A DNA stretch of 36,232 nucleotides from Acinetobacter sp. Ver3 (GTDB lineage: Bacteria; Pseudomonadota; Gammaproteobacteria; Pseudomonadales; Moraxellaceae), in assembly GCF_000632455.1 (NCBI RefSeq), contig NZ_JFYL01000030.1, forward strand, positions 1 through 36,232. Direction: 5' to 3'. Below the pieces are notes generated by a model. The model saw only the letters and a program-made list of their open reading frames with translations, was not told the origin of the DNA and did no database searches. This document shows, piece after piece, positions 1 to 8,888 of the stretch. Position numbers and translations under genes: made by a program. Within the stretch, counting starts at the first letter, position 1. Each line of letters starts with the position of its first letter.

Positions 1-35
1 TTTAAGTATTTAATATTTATAACTTGGGGAAATTA

Positions 36-1199
36 ATGTTCAGTAATGAATTACTTAGCGAAGCTCGGCAATTCATGTTCAGATTGCTTAAAAGCGTTTT
101 TGAACATGAGGGATCAGATTTATTTATTTCAGCTGATTTTCCTCCAAGTATGAAACATCAAGGTTCAATGAAGCCTTTAAGTTCTCAAGCTTTGACTGCA
201 GAAAAAACAAAACTATTCGCTTATAGCTTAATGAATGAAAAACAAAGAGCAGAATTTGAGAGTGAATTAGAATGTAATTTTGCCATTAATGTCCCAGATG
301 TATCGCGCTTTCGCGTGAATGTTTTTCAACAGCAACTTAATGTAGGGATGGTCATTCGTACCATTACCTCTGAAATTCCAAACTTTGAAAAGTTGAAATT
401 ACCAGAAACATTGAAAGATGTGGTAATGGAAAAGCGAGGTTTAATTCTAGTGGTTGGTGGCACTGGATCGGGTAAATCTACTTCACTTGCTGCCATGATT
501 GATTACCGTAATGAGAACTCAGCAGGGCACATCATTACTGTAGAAGATCCAGTTGAATACGTGCATAAACATAAAAAATCAATGGTCACTCACCGAGAAG
601 TCGGAGTGGACTGTCACTCATGGCATAATGCGCTTAAAAATACACTTCGTCAGGCACCAGATGTAATTTTAATTGGCGAAATCCGTGATACGGAGACCAT
701 GGAGCATGCGATCGCTTTTGCAGAGACTGGTCATCTGTGCTTAGGCACGTTACATTCGAATAATGCCAATCAAACCTTGGATCGAATTATCAACTTTTTC
801 CCTGAAGAACGGCGCAATCAGTTGCTTATGGATCTTTCATCAAATATGAAAGCCATTATTTCTCAACGTTTAGTTCGAACTGAAGATGGTGTCGGACGTA
901 GAGCTGCTGTAGAAGTCATGCTAAATACACCTTTAGTTTCTGATTTGATTTTGAAAGGTAACTTTCATGAGTTGAAAGAAATTATGACCAAGTCGCGAGA
1001 ACTTGGTATGCAAACATTTGACCAAGCATTATTTGATTTATATAACGAAGGTGCGATCAGTTATGATGAAGCCATTCGTAATGCTGACTCTAAAAATGAA
1101 TTACGTCTACAGATTAAGCTGAAAAGTACACGCGTCCGAGAGAATGCTGAAACCTCTTCACAAACCTTCAGTATGTTTGATGAAGATGCAGAGAGCTAA
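36..1199 (+). CDS. pilU: Type IV pilus retraction ATPase, PilU
   Basis: Hexameric cytoplasmic ATPase of the PilT/PilU family that assists PilT in depolymerising type IV pili (twitching, DNA uptake). Seen: N-terminal PAS-like half; Walker A GGTGSGKS around residue 140; Asp box/Walker B DVILIGEIRD; His-box segment GHLCLGTLHSNNANQTLDR. The LGTLHSNNANQTLDRIINFFPEE wording and the C-terminal tail beyond the ATPase core fit PilU better than PilT. The ATG at 36 is chosen because GGGGA lies 5 bases upstream; an in-frame TTG at 24 has no such site. 387 aa, the normal length for the family. pilT usually sits just upstream and would lie outside the window. The gene ends at a strong terminator. Confidence is high for the family, a little lower for PilU versus a PilT paralogue. 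Confidence 0.9.
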   Translation: MFSNELLSEARQFMFRLLKSVFEHEGSDLFISADFPPSMKHQGSMKPLSSQALTAEKTKLFAYSLMNEKQRAEFESELECNFAINVPDVSRFRVNVFQQQLNVGMVIRTITSEIPNFEKLKLPETLKDVVMEKRGLILVVGGTGSGKSTSLAAMIDYRNENSAGHIITVEDPVEYVHKHKKSMVTHREVGVDCHSWHNALKNTLRQAPDVILIGEIRDTETMEHAIAFAETGHLCLGTLHSNNANQTLDRIINFFPEERRNQLLMDLSSNMKAIISQRLVRTEDGVGRRAAVEVMLNTPLVSDLILKGNFHELKEIMTKSRELGMQTFDQALFDLYNEGAISYDEAIRNADSKNELRLQIKLKSTRVRENAETSSQTFSMFDEDAES

Positions 1200-1205
1200 T
1201 TAAAT

Positions 1206-1236
1206 AAAAAAGCCTTCATCTGAAGGCTTTTTTTTT
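1206..1236. terminator. Bidirectional rho-independent terminator
   Basis: Stem AAAGCCTTCA (1209-1218) pairs with TGAAGGCTTT (1221-1230). It is followed by a run of Ts on the + strand and also by a T run on the minus strand. It separates the convergent pilU (+) and MFS (-) genes and can serve both. Confidence 0.9.
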
Positions 1237-1254
1237 GGACAAATTTTTAGCTAT

Positions 1255-2430
1255 CTAGACCGCTTTAACTTTAGTTTGAACAACGAAGCGGTAAAACAGC
1301 AAGCTCAAAAGCGTCAATATCGCGCATAATATATATGCAATCGAATACTGATAGTGTGTGATCACAATACCTAGAATAAAAGAACCTAATGCGATGCCAA
1401 TATCGTAAAAGGTGTAAAAAGTTGAACTCGCATGTCCAACTCGTTCACGTGCTACAGCTTGAATGGCTTGCGTTTGGAGACATGGCTGAGCAGACCCAAA
1501 GCCTATACCAATAAAGACAGCAGATATCAATAATCCGGCAGCAGAATGAATTTGGCTTAGAATGAATAGCCCAATGCTAAAGCTCACAATCGCTGGATAG
1601 ACAACGTAGGCAGGACCCTTAGAGTCATATAACTTTCCTGTGAAGGGTCTTAGAAGCATCATGGAAATTGCAAAAACAGCAAAGAATAAGCTCGCATAGG
1701 TCAATAAATTTTTTGATTCAGCATATGTCGAGATAAAAGACATGATACTTGCATAAGAAAATGAGATGAGCATCGCCATCATCGCAACAGGTAAAGCTTT
1801 AATCTCAACAAAATCATGAACACTAATTTTTGTTTTGCGCTTAACAGTTTGAAATTGTGTCTGGATCGGAATCAAAAAGCAGAACAAATAACCAATAAAA
1901 ACAATTGCAGCTAAAAGTGTAGCCACTGGAATATATCCCCATGGTTGAATGAGAATCAAGCCCAACATGGGTCCTAGTACAATGGCAAGATTGACTGACA
2001 TGACAAAATAGCCCATGCCTTCACCTTTACGCTGATTTGGAATGAAGTCATTGACGATTGGTATCATGGCAGTGGTCAAAATACTGAACCAAATTCCTTG
2101 TAGTAACCGAATGACCAGTAATAGGGTTAGATTATCAGCAAAGATATAAGCGAAAGAGAGCAGTACAAAAAATGACTCAGAGATATAAAGTGCTTTTTTA
2201 AGCCCAATCTTCTCGATAATGAGACCGGTAAACGGTCGTATTGCGATCGATGAAGCTAGAAATAAAGTCAGTGCAAGCCCAGCTTGGGTAATATTACCAT
2301 TTAAATCATTAAGAATATAAATTGGCAATATCGTTGTCTGAGCAAAATAGAAGATGAAAATAAATAAGTTATTAATTAGACACAGAATAAAAGATTTATT
2401 CCATAGATGCTCAGCATGTATAGAAGACAT
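1255..2430 (-). CDS. MFS transporter, 12-TM drug/sugar efflux type
   Basis: Inner-membrane major facilitator superfamily permease of 391 aa. Seen: about twelve hydrophobic segments, the loop 2-3 signature GLIIEKIGLKKALY (MFS motif A, G-x-x-x-[DE]-[RK]-x-G-x-[RK]), its second-half copy RPFTGKLYDSKGP, and the helix-5-type segment MIPIVNDFIPNQRKGEGMGYF. The substrate cannot be read from sequence; the family includes arabinose-efflux-like and multidrug exporters. The ATG at 2430 is preferred because AAGG lies 6 bases upstream; the TTG at 2436 falls inside that site. Monocistronic: flanked downstream by the terminator at 1206-1236 and upstream by the gcvH terminator. Confidence 0.85.
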   Translation of the reverse strand: MSSIHAEHLWNKSFILCLINNLFIFIFYFAQTTILPIYILNDLNGNITQAGLALTLFLASSIAIRPFTGLIIEKIGLKKALYISESFFVLLSFAYIFADNLTLLLVIRLLQGIWFSILTTAMIPIVNDFIPNQRKGEGMGYFVMSVNLAIVLGPMLGLILIQPWGYIPVATLLAAIVFIGYLFCFLIPIQTQFQTVKRKTKISVHDFVEIKALPVAMMAMLISFSYASIMSFISTYAESKNLLTYASLFFAVFAISMMLLRPFTGKLYDSKGPAYVVYPAIVSFSIGLFILSQIHSAAGLLISAVFIGIGFGSAQPCLQTQAIQAVARERVGHASSTFYTFYDIGIALGSFILGIVITHYQYSIAYILCAILTLLSLLFYRFVVQTKVKAV

Positions 2431-2590
2431 AGACAACCTTGAAATATTGAACCATTAAAAGCTTCAATCTGTGCCAAATAAAATTATTTTTGGTTTTGGT
2501 CAGCAATGAAGTAGGGAGAGAAGTTGAATTAATTATAATCAAATTACATGAAAATTACATCAAAAAGTGAGCCATTCATCCGAAAATGTA

Positions 2591-2618
2591 TAAATAAAAA
2601 ACCAGTCCGTAGACTGGT
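2591..2618 (-). terminator. Rho-independent terminator of gcvH
   Basis: ACCAGTC (2601-2607) pairs with GACTGGT (2612-2618) around a 4-base loop. On the minus strand it is followed by a T-rich tract (complement of 2591-2600). It starts 9 bases after the gcvH stop codon. Confidence 0.85.
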
Positions 2619-2626
2619 CATAAATA

Positions 2627-3001
2627 TCACAAACCTGATTCATAATCTGTATTTGAGAGAAGTTGTTCTACATCTGCCAAATTAGATGGTTTAATTTTGT
2701 AGATCCAGCCTTTGCCATAGGGATCATCATTTACAAAATCTGGATCATCTTCTAGATTTTCATTAATTTCTACAACTACACCACTTACAGGAGCATGAAT
2801 ATCAGAAGCTGTTTTCACAGACTCAACTACACCCGCTTGTTCACCAGCAGTCAATTCACGACCTACTTCAGGTGCTTCTACATAGACAAGATCACCCAAT
2901 GCATCTTGTGCGTGATCTGAGATCCCAGTAACAACGAGATCACCTTCAATACGTACCCATTCGTGTGTGCGAGCATATTTAAGCTCTGAAGGATGATTCA
3001 T
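2627..3001 (-). CDS. gcvH: Glycine cleavage system H protein
   Basis: Lipoyl carrier of the glycine cleavage complex; it shuttles the aminomethyl group from GcvP to GcvT and reducing equivalents to the L protein. 124 aa, full length. Seen: opening [34 protein letters not shown], the lipoylation motif VESVKTASD with the modified lysine, and the closing [15 protein letters not shown]. The start is taken at ATG 3001 with GAGGAG 5 bases upstream; the GTG at 3004 is only 2 bases from that site. No gcvT or gcvP is adjacent, so this copy is separated from the rest of its pathway, as happens in many gammaproteobacteria. It has its own terminator, so it is a single-gene unit. Confidence 0.97.
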   Translation of the reverse strand: MNHPSELKYARTHEWVRIEGDLVVTGISDHAQDALGDLVYVEAPEVGRELTAGEQAGVVESVKTASDIHAPVSGVVVEINENLEDDPDFVNDDPYGKGWIYKIKPSNLADVEQLLSNTDYESGL

Positions 3002-3069
3002 CACGACTCCTCAATTCGATTTGAAAAATTTTCTTGTGTTATACAGTGTTTTATTTAAAAACGAAAGTT

Positions 3070-4101
3070 CTATAAATATGGATCTTTACGCCAACTGCTT
3101 GGACTTCGACCACTCCAACGTTTAAATGCACGACTGAAATTCGCAACATCTGAATAACCGAGTTCATCTGCGATTTGTTCAAGTGAATAGTCAGTACGTG
3201 ACAGTAGGGAGGTTGCATGACGATATCGAACTTCATCCACTAAGGTTGAAAAAGAAGTTCCTTCTGCAGCCAACTGACGTTTCAGTGTACGATCAGACAT
3301 ATGCAGGCGATCTGCCACATTTTCAATACTTAAATAGTGCTGTTCAGAATGTGTCAAAATATCGCGAACACGCATTGAAATTCGACGGCGTTCTCCAAGC
3401 TCTGATAGTTCTGCTTCACACTGATTAATTGCAATTTGACTGGCAATCGGATCTGCGTTAACCATCTTCAAGCCTAAATAACTTTTATCGAAACTGGCAA
3501 GAAAATGAGTCTGGTCAAAATGAATAATCGTTTTAGGGTGTAGACGACTGATGTATTTGTCAAAGCCTTCAGGTTTAGGAAAGTCGAAATTAATTTCGCC
3601 ATACAAATCATTTATGCCTGTCAGTGCTTTTGCCATGGTAATGACACCAAAAGTCAAAGCCATGACAATTTCAGTTCTCAGCGGTTCAAGATCAATATCA
3701 CATTGTAACTGCAAAGAAACTTGTTCTGTAAATGTCGAAAAATGAAATTGCAGAAAAGGCATACGCAGTTGTATAAAGCGGTTGGCTAAAATAAGTGCAT
3801 CAGTAATCTCATTCGAGGTCATAATGGCATAGCCAATAAAACCATGGATAGAAATCCGCATTTGGTTACCAAGATGATAACCAAGAGAACTTTCACCTGT
3901 CATTTTGCGCGCGAGAATAATCATCTCATTCGCTACTTGTAGTGGAATTCTAAATTCAGGATCGGCAAGTTGCTCGTTGGTGAATCCAAAGGGAGCGAAT
4001 AGCGACTCAGCACTATAACCCCAACGAGAAACAACATCTAAAAGTAAGAGTCCGTAAACACCTGGAATGCCTAAATCTGGGCGAACTGAAACTGTTTTCA
4101 T
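3070..4101 (-). CDS. AraC-family transcriptional regulator
   Basis: DNA-binding regulator of 343 aa. Residues about 20-200 match the arabinose-binding-like N-terminal domain of the OruR/ArgR-type AraC subfamily. Residues about 255-340 hold the double helix-turn-helix: SIENVADRLHMSDRTLKRQL, then the second helix pair ending in DELGYSDVANFSRAFKRWSGRSPSSWRK. The ligand is unknown. It lies 116 bases downstream of the MaoC-hydratase gene, on the same strand, so it may regulate that unit, but this is inference from position only. The ribosome site is weak: GGA about 9 bases upstream of the ATG at 4101. Confidence 0.9.
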   Translation of the reverse strand: MKTVSVRPDLGIPGVYGLLLLDVVSRWGYSAESLFAPFGFTNEQLADPEFRIPLQVANEMIILARKMTGESSLGYHLGNQMRISIHGFIGYAIMTSNEITDALILANRFIQLRMPFLQFHFSTFTEQVSLQLQCDIDLEPLRTEIVMALTFGVITMAKALTGINDLYGEINFDFPKPEGFDKYISRLHPKTIIHFDQTHFLASFDKSYLGLKMVNADPIASQIAINQCEAELSELGERRRISMRVRDILTHSEQHYLSIENVADRLHMSDRTLKRQLAAEGTSFSTLVDEVRYRHATSLLSRTDYSLEQIADELGYSDVANFSRAFKRWSGRSPSSWRKDPYL

Positions 4102-4217
4102 GTGCGATCCATTGCTTTACACAATTTTTTTCATAATTTTTGGTGAAAATAATACTGACATAAATTCCAGATAGAAAATACCAATTTTGTCGGACAAATC
4201 TAGTGTGAAACCGATGT

Positions 4218-4652
4218 TTAAGCCTTAAAAACGACAATTTTTGTGGTTGAAATCAACAAAACATCACCATGCTGATTTTTTGTTTGTGTGACATAACTCA
4301 CAATTCCACGATCTAGCTTTGTTTTTGAAGGATTGATAGCAACAATTTCAACTTCCACATGCAAACGATCACCTGCACGAGCTGGTTTTGGCCATCTTAA
4401 GCTTGACTCTGAACCGATAAGCCCCTTGGCAATTGGAAAACATTCAGTCCAGAGACGCATGGTAATGGCTGAAGTTTGCCAACCACTGGCTGCGATACCT
4501 TGAAAAATAGGATGATCTTTTGCAGCCTCTTCATCAGTATGAAAGACTTGAGGGTCATATTTTTGTGCAAATTCTTTAATTTCTTCGAGTGTTAACTCAT
4601 ATTCACGACTTTTAAACTGATCACCCACTTTTAAATCATCAAGATAAAGCAT
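4218..4652 (-). CDS. MaoC-like (R)-specific enoyl-CoA hydratase domain protein
   Basis: Single hot-dog-fold MaoC domain of 144 aa. Seen: hydratase motif YDPQVFHTDEEAA, with the catalytic dyad D33 and H38, followed by the conserved GIAASGW turn at 52-58. Members hydrate enoyl-CoA thioesters in fatty-acid, PHA or branched-acid metabolism; the exact substrate is not predictable here. The ATG lies within the end of the upstream ABC-exporter gene (14-base overlap), so translation is coupled to it. An acyl-CoA enzyme coupled to an exporter and followed by an AraC regulator suggests lipid-related metabolism, but this is inference. Confidence 0.87.
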   Translation of the reverse strand: MLYLDDLKVGDQFKSREYELTLEEIKEFAQKYDPQVFHTDEEAAKDHPIFQGIAASGWQTSAITMRLWTECFPIAKGLIGSESSLRWPKPARAGDRLHVEVEIVAINPSKTKLDRGIVSYVTQTKNQHGDVLLISTTKIVVFKA

Positions 4653-6504
4653 CTTCGTCTAATTCCTTGTCTTTCACTTTTTGTTCAACTAAAAATCCAC
4701 CCGTTTGGCGTTGCCAAAGTTGGGCATAAATTCCATTCTGTTGGATCAGCTCATCGTGAGATCCTTGTTCTACGATATTTCCTTGATCCAAAACAATTAA
4801 TCGATCCATTTGAGCAATGGTTGAAAGGCGGTGTGCAATTGCAATTACCGTTTTACCTTCCATCAGGTCATCAAGGCTTGCCTGAATCGCCGCCTCAACC
4901 TCTGAATCGAGTGCGCTGGTTGCTTCATCTAAAATCAAAATTGGAGCATCTTTTAGGAATACCCGTGCAATTGCTATACGCTGTCTTTGCCCACCAGATA
5001 ATTTTACACCACGCTCACCTACATAGGCGTCATATCCTGTCTGACCACGTAGATCTGTAAGCTGTGGAATAAACTCTTCTGCTCGAGCTTTACGGACAGC
5101 TTCATACATTTCTTCATCAGTCGCTTCAGGTCGACCATATTTAATATTCTCAGCAACACTTCGATGCAGCAAAGAAGTATCCTGCGTCACGAGAGCAATG
5201 TTTTTTCTTAAACTATCTTGGGTGACTTCATCAATCGCTTGACCATCGATATAAATTTTACCTTGTTGGGCTTGATAAAAATGAAGTAGTAGTTGGATCA
5301 GTGTCGATTTTCCAGCACCCGACCGACCGACAATTCCAATTTTTTCACCCGGTTTAATTTCTAAATTCAAGTGATTAATAACATTTTTTTGATTATATGC
5401 AAAGCTCACATTATCAAACTTAATCGCACCAGAGTGTACCTCGAGTGGCAGTGCAGCTTCTTTGTCTTGAATTGCTATTGGTTTTGCTAGCGTGGTCATC
5501 CCATCTTGGATGGTACCAATATTTTCAAATAAGGCTGAAGTTTGCCACATCATAAAAGAAGCCATACTATTCAGCTTTAAAATCATGGCTGTCGTTGCGG
5601 CGATCACACCGATGTTGGCTTCACCAATAAACCAAAGCCAAACTGCTGTACCTAAAACGCCAAAGAATAAAATTGCGGTCAGTAGATTAATGCTAATTTC
5701 ATAAGCAGTTCCCAGACGCATCTGGGTATACACCGTCTTCATAAAAAGTTGCATAGACTCTTTGGCATATTGGCTTTCACGACCAGCATGTGCAAACAAT
5801 TTTACTGTTTGTATATTTGTATAAGCATCAGTCACACGACCAGTCATCACCGCGCGTGCATCAGCCTGCTTTTTTGAAATTTTTCCAAGTCGCGGGATAA
5901 AGAAGGATGCCGCGCCAATGAATAAAATCAACCATGCCATCAGGGGAATAAGGAGAAGAGGGGAGACGTTTCCTAAAACCACACTGATGGTAATAAAATA
6001 AATCACCACATAAGTAACAATATCCCCCAAAATTACCCAAAATTCACGAACTGCAAGTGAAGTTTGCATGACTTTAGCTGACAATCGACCTGCAAAATCA
6101 TTGTGAAAAAAGTCTAAACCTTGAAGAAGTAATAAGTTGTGAAAACGCCAACGCAAGCGCATTGGAAAGCTACTGAATAAAATCTGATGCCTTATGATTG
6201 ATTGCAAACTTGCAAAGAAAATATTAGCAAGTAGAAAACCAGACAAAATCATTAAATTTGTTTGGTTATTTTCGAGAAAATTTTCAGGCGCCGATGCGGA
6301 TAACCAATCGACTAAATGACCAATTTGAGAGAAGAAAATAGCTTCAAATGAAGCTGTTGCTGCAGTAAATAACACCAACGCCAGGAGATAACGCTTAACT
6401 CCTGATGCTGCTTGCCAAACAAATGGAAAAAATTTCTTCGGCAAGGGCTGATTTAAATATTTGGATGGATATGGATCAACGAGTCTTTCAAACCACTGCA
6501 GCAT
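4639..6504 (-). CDS. ABC exporter, fused permease-ATPase
   Basis: 621-aa half-transporter of the MsbA/MDR (exporter type I) family that works as a dimer in the inner membrane. Seen: six-helix membrane domain (about 35-320), then the nucleotide-binding domain with Walker A GRSGAGKST (393-401), Q-loop Q441, signature LSGGQRQR (502-509), Walker B ILILDEATSALD (522-533) and switch histidine H558. The intact catalytic set indicates an active ATPase. Substrate unknown. The 14-base overlap with the MaoC gene downstream marks one operon. Only a weak ribosome site is visible before ATG 6504. Confidence 0.92.
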   Translation of the reverse strand: MLQWFERLVDPYPSKYLNQPLPKKFFPFVWQAASGVKRYLLALVLFTAATASFEAIFFSQIGHLVDWLSASAPENFLENNQTNLMILSGFLLANIFFASLQSIIRHQILFSSFPMRLRWRFHNLLLLQGLDFFHNDFAGRLSAKVMQTSLAVREFWVILGDIVTYVVIYFITISVVLGNVSPLLLIPLMAWLILFIGAASFFIPRLGKISKKQADARAVMTGRVTDAYTNIQTVKLFAHAGRESQYAKESMQLFMKTVYTQMRLGTAYEISINLLTAILFFGVLGTAVWLWFIGEANIGVIAATTAMILKLNSMASFMMWQTSALFENIGTIQDGMTTLAKPIAIQDKEAALPLEVHSGAIKFDNVSFAYNQKNVINHLNLEIKPGEKIGIVGRSGAGKSTLIQLLLHFYQAQQGKIYIDGQAIDEVTQDSLRKNIALVTQDTSLLHRSVAENIKYGRPEATDEEMYEAVRKARAEEFIPQLTDLRGQTGYDAYVGERGVKLSGGQRQRIAIARVFLKDAPILILDEATSALDSEVEAAIQASLDDLMEGKTVIAIAHRLSTIAQMDRLIVLDQGNIVEQGSHDELIQQNGIYAQLWQRQTGGFLVEQKVKDKELDEDALS

Positions 6505-6534
6505 ACGACTAATCTTAATTCATCTAATCAAAAC

Positions 6535-7776
6535 TCAGTTTACTGTGTCTTGAGGAATCTTGAAATCATTCCCAGAAGGAATCTGGAATATTTTTAATCC
6601 AAACTCAGGAAGAATCGCCAAAAGATGATCAAAAATATCGGATTGGATCGCCTCATAAGCCACCCATGCTGTCGTATTTGTAAAAGCATAAATTTCTATA
6701 GGCAAACCTTCACCTGTCGGTTGTAATTGACGAACGATTAAGGACTGATTTTGTGCAATACCTGGATGATTTTTTAAATAGTATTCAATATATGCGCGGA
6801 ATGTTCCTAAATTGGTTAAACGACGTTGGTTATTGACCCCATTATTTGCGTATTGCTGATTAAAGTTTTTTAACTCAGTTTGTTTCTCATCCAGATATTT
6901 TTCTAAAATCAGAAATTCTTTAAGTTTGCTGTATTCCATTGCAGATAAGAAGTGAACACTATTTTGATCGATATAGAGTGCACGTTTAATACGACGAACA
7001 CCTTGCTCTTGCATACCTCGCCAGTTCTTAAAAGTATCTGTCACCAAACGATTGGTCGGAATAGTGGTATAGGTCTTATCAAAGTTTTGTACGGTCACCG
7101 TATGTAATGACATATCAATAACATCGCCATCCGCATTTAAGGTTGGCATTTCAATCCAATCACCAATCCGAACCATGTCATATGAAGAGATTTGAACTGA
7201 AGCCACTAGAGATAGAATTGTATTTTGGAAAACCAGCATGAGCACTGCTGCCATTGCCCCGAAACCTGCCAATAGCGTGAAAACATCTTTTTTAAGAAAT
7301 GTTCCTATGACCATCAGTGCACAAACAACAAAAATAATGAGTTTAACTAACTGTAAATAACCCTTAATTGGCTTATTGTGAGATTTAGGATTACGTTGAT
7401 AAATAATATTAAAAATGGTGAGAAACTGACTAATTGCCAAGGCAATGGTTAAGAAAATGAAGGCTTGTGCAAACATCTGAATCAATGTAATGACTTTTTC
7501 AGACAGGTGAGGAACCGTCACAATTCCATTCATAATCACCAATGCTGGGACAATGTTTGCAATTCTTCGAATAACGCTATGTTCCGCTAAGACATCACTA
7601 TAACTAAAACGTAGTTTGCTAATAATTTTGCGAATACCACGGACGACCACTTGTTTAGCAATAAAATTTGCGATAAATGCAATGAGAATAAGAATGCTCA
7701 GAGAGGTCAACATCTCTAACCAAGGAAATTGATCTGACCATTCTTGGATTTGAGTTACAAAATTTAATCTGTCCAA
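6535..7776 (-). CDS. MscS-family mechanosensitive channel, YbdG type
   Basis: Inner-membrane small-conductance mechanosensitive channel that opens on hypo-osmotic shock. It closely resembles E. coli YbdG/MscM along its length: pore-helix segment GFGAMAAVLMLVFQNTILSLVASVQ, beta-domain text VRIGDWIEMP and TVTVQNFDKTYTTIPTNRLV, followed by DTFKNWRGM, and the C-terminal EIYAFTNTTAWVAYEAIQSDIFDHL. About five membrane segments precede the cytoplasmic domain. Start choice: TTG 7776 sits 8 bases after GAGG and gives 413 aa, close to YbdG (415). An in-frame ATG at 7803 would add nine residues that contain that ribosome site, so it is less likely. It lies 30 bases upstream of the ABC gene and may be co-transcribed with it. 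Confidence 0.92.
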   Translation of the reverse strand: MDRLNFVTQIQEWSDQFPWLEMLTSLSILILIAFIANFIAKQVVVRGIRKIISKLRFSYSDVLAEHSVIRRIANIVPALVIMNGIVTVPHLSEKVITLIQMFAQAFIFLTIALAISQFLTIFNIIYQRNPKSHNKPIKGYLQLVKLIIFVVCALMVIGTFLKKDVFTLLAGFGAMAAVLMLVFQNTILSLVASVQISSYDMVRIGDWIEMPTLNADGDVIDMSLHTVTVQNFDKTYTTIPTNRLVTDTFKNWRGMQEQGVRRIKRALYIDQNSVHFLSAMEYSKLKEFLILEKYLDEKQTELKNFNQQYANNGVNNQRRLTNLGTFRAYIEYYLKNHPGIAQNQSLIVRQLQPTGEGLPIEIYAFTNTTAWVAYEAIQSDIFDHLLAILPEFGLKIFQIPSGNDFKIPQDTVN

Positions 7777-7982
7777 CTTGATCACCTCTAAATGAATTAG
7801 CATTAGCTTAATGGTTTAAGTTATTAAATTTATTAGAGTTAACGTTTATCAAACAGAATAGATTAAATTAATTACTTGAACTACGTTTTATGAAATTCTA
7901 TTTTAAATAAAATTAATGTGAAATAAGTCACACTATAAAATTTCGTAGATTATCGTCATTACATTTTCAAATTATAAAACCC

Positions 7983-8308
7983 ATGTTTAAATCTAATTTA
8001 ATCTTTTTTATATCGATCTCTCTGTGTTCTTTGCTTTTTGCGAAAGCTCCTCAAAGAAGCATTATTGAACTTGCTCATCTTCAGCAGTTAGAAAATGAAA
8101 AAATAATGCGAGAAAGTCAATCCATTATTTTTTTAAAGCTCTCCAAAACAACATCGATTGAAAAAAATCGAATCAGAGAATAAAAGACGAGCGCAGAAAA
8201 TTGATAGAGTCTTCTCGTGATGGTTGGACGCAGCAATATGACCTAAAGCATCTTAATCATGAATTTATACCCGCTACACCGCAATCTGAATCACATATAA
8301 AGCGTTAA
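7983..8308 (+). pseudogene. Small secreted protein gene, broken by a frameshift in an A tract
   Basis: The ATG at 7983 opens a 66-codon frame that starts with a clear signal peptide (MFKSNLIFFISISLCSLLFA, then KAP) and stops at 8181. The frame used from 8162 to the TAA at 8306-8308 has no stop for 48 codons and ends in HEFIPATPQSESHIKR just before a terminator. Restoring one A in the run at 8161-8167 (7 to 8) joins the two into a 108-aa secreted or periplasmic protein. Family not recognised. Alternatives: sequencing error, a phase-variable tract, or slippage producing some full-length product. The junction is inferred, because a second open frame also crosses part of this stretch. It is the only + strand gene between 1.2 and 26.6 kb. 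Confidence 0.5.
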
Positions 8309-8331
8309 AAAAGCCTAATAAATTAGGCTTT
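8307..8331 (-). terminator. Rho-independent terminator
   Basis: AAAGCCTAAT (8310-8319) pairs with ATTAGGCTTT (8322-8331). The minus strand continues with a T run, so it best terminates the DUF2058 gene. It overlaps the end of the convergent small + gene and could act on that too. Confidence 0.8.
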
Positions 8332-8339
8332 AGAGAGAT

Positions 8340-8876
8340 TTACCACATTAATTCATCTGGAATAACATAAGCTGCATATGGATCTTCCTCATCCGTAATA
8401 GCCTCATTTTTCTCAGCATTATTCACAATAATAAATCCTTCGACTTTTTCATTAATCCGCTCAGATAGCGCTCTTGGTAGAACTGCATAACCGGCTTGAT
8501 CTTTAGCGATGACTAATGTGCCTGCCACGAGTGCGTTGTAAACTTGTTGATTAATATAAATTTTCTTGATTTTATTTTCATCAACGAACTGGTAGCTGAT
8601 TTCACCATCAATATCTTTGATTTTATGCTGACCAATCATTTGCACTACTGCTGCACGTAATGCTTTTTCATCTTGCTGGCGTTTGATTTCAAGATTAAGA
8701 CTCTGATCTTTTTCTAATTTTTGCTTTAAATCTTGTTCAATTTTAGCTTTAATCTCAGCTTCATTGCTTTGACCCGTGCGTTGCTCATGCACAGCTTGTT
8801 TAGAAAGTTTTTTAGCCTTTTTTTGATCGACTAAACCAGCTTTGAGCAATTGTGCTTGCAAGGCATTTTTTACCAT
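8340..8876 (-). CDS. yaiL: DUF2058 family protein (YaiL-like)
   Basis: 178-aa cytoplasmic protein of the DUF2058 family (E. coli YaiL). Biochemical role unknown. Seen: N-terminal NALQAQLLKAGLVDQKKAKKLSK, a charged helical middle (about 35-85) rich in Lys, Gln and Glu, and a C-terminal domain containing the family-like stretch KIKKIYINQQVYNALVAGTLVIAK. The ATG at 8876 gives the family's usual length and N-terminus; a TTG at 8888 directly abutting the upstream stop would add four residues. It follows the DUF1275 gene after 12 bases, so the two are probably co-transcribed. The terminator at 8307-8331 closes the unit. Confidence 0.85.
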   Translation of the reverse strand: MVKNALQAQLLKAGLVDQKKAKKLSKQAVHEQRTGQSNEAEIKAKIEQDLKQKLEKDQSLNLEIKRQQDEKALRAAVVQMIGQHKIKDIDGEISYQFVDENKIKKIYINQQVYNALVAGTLVIAKDQAGYAVLPRALSERINEKVEGFIIVNNAEKNEAITDEEDPYAAYVIPDELMW

Positions 8877-8888
8877 GAGTAATACCAA

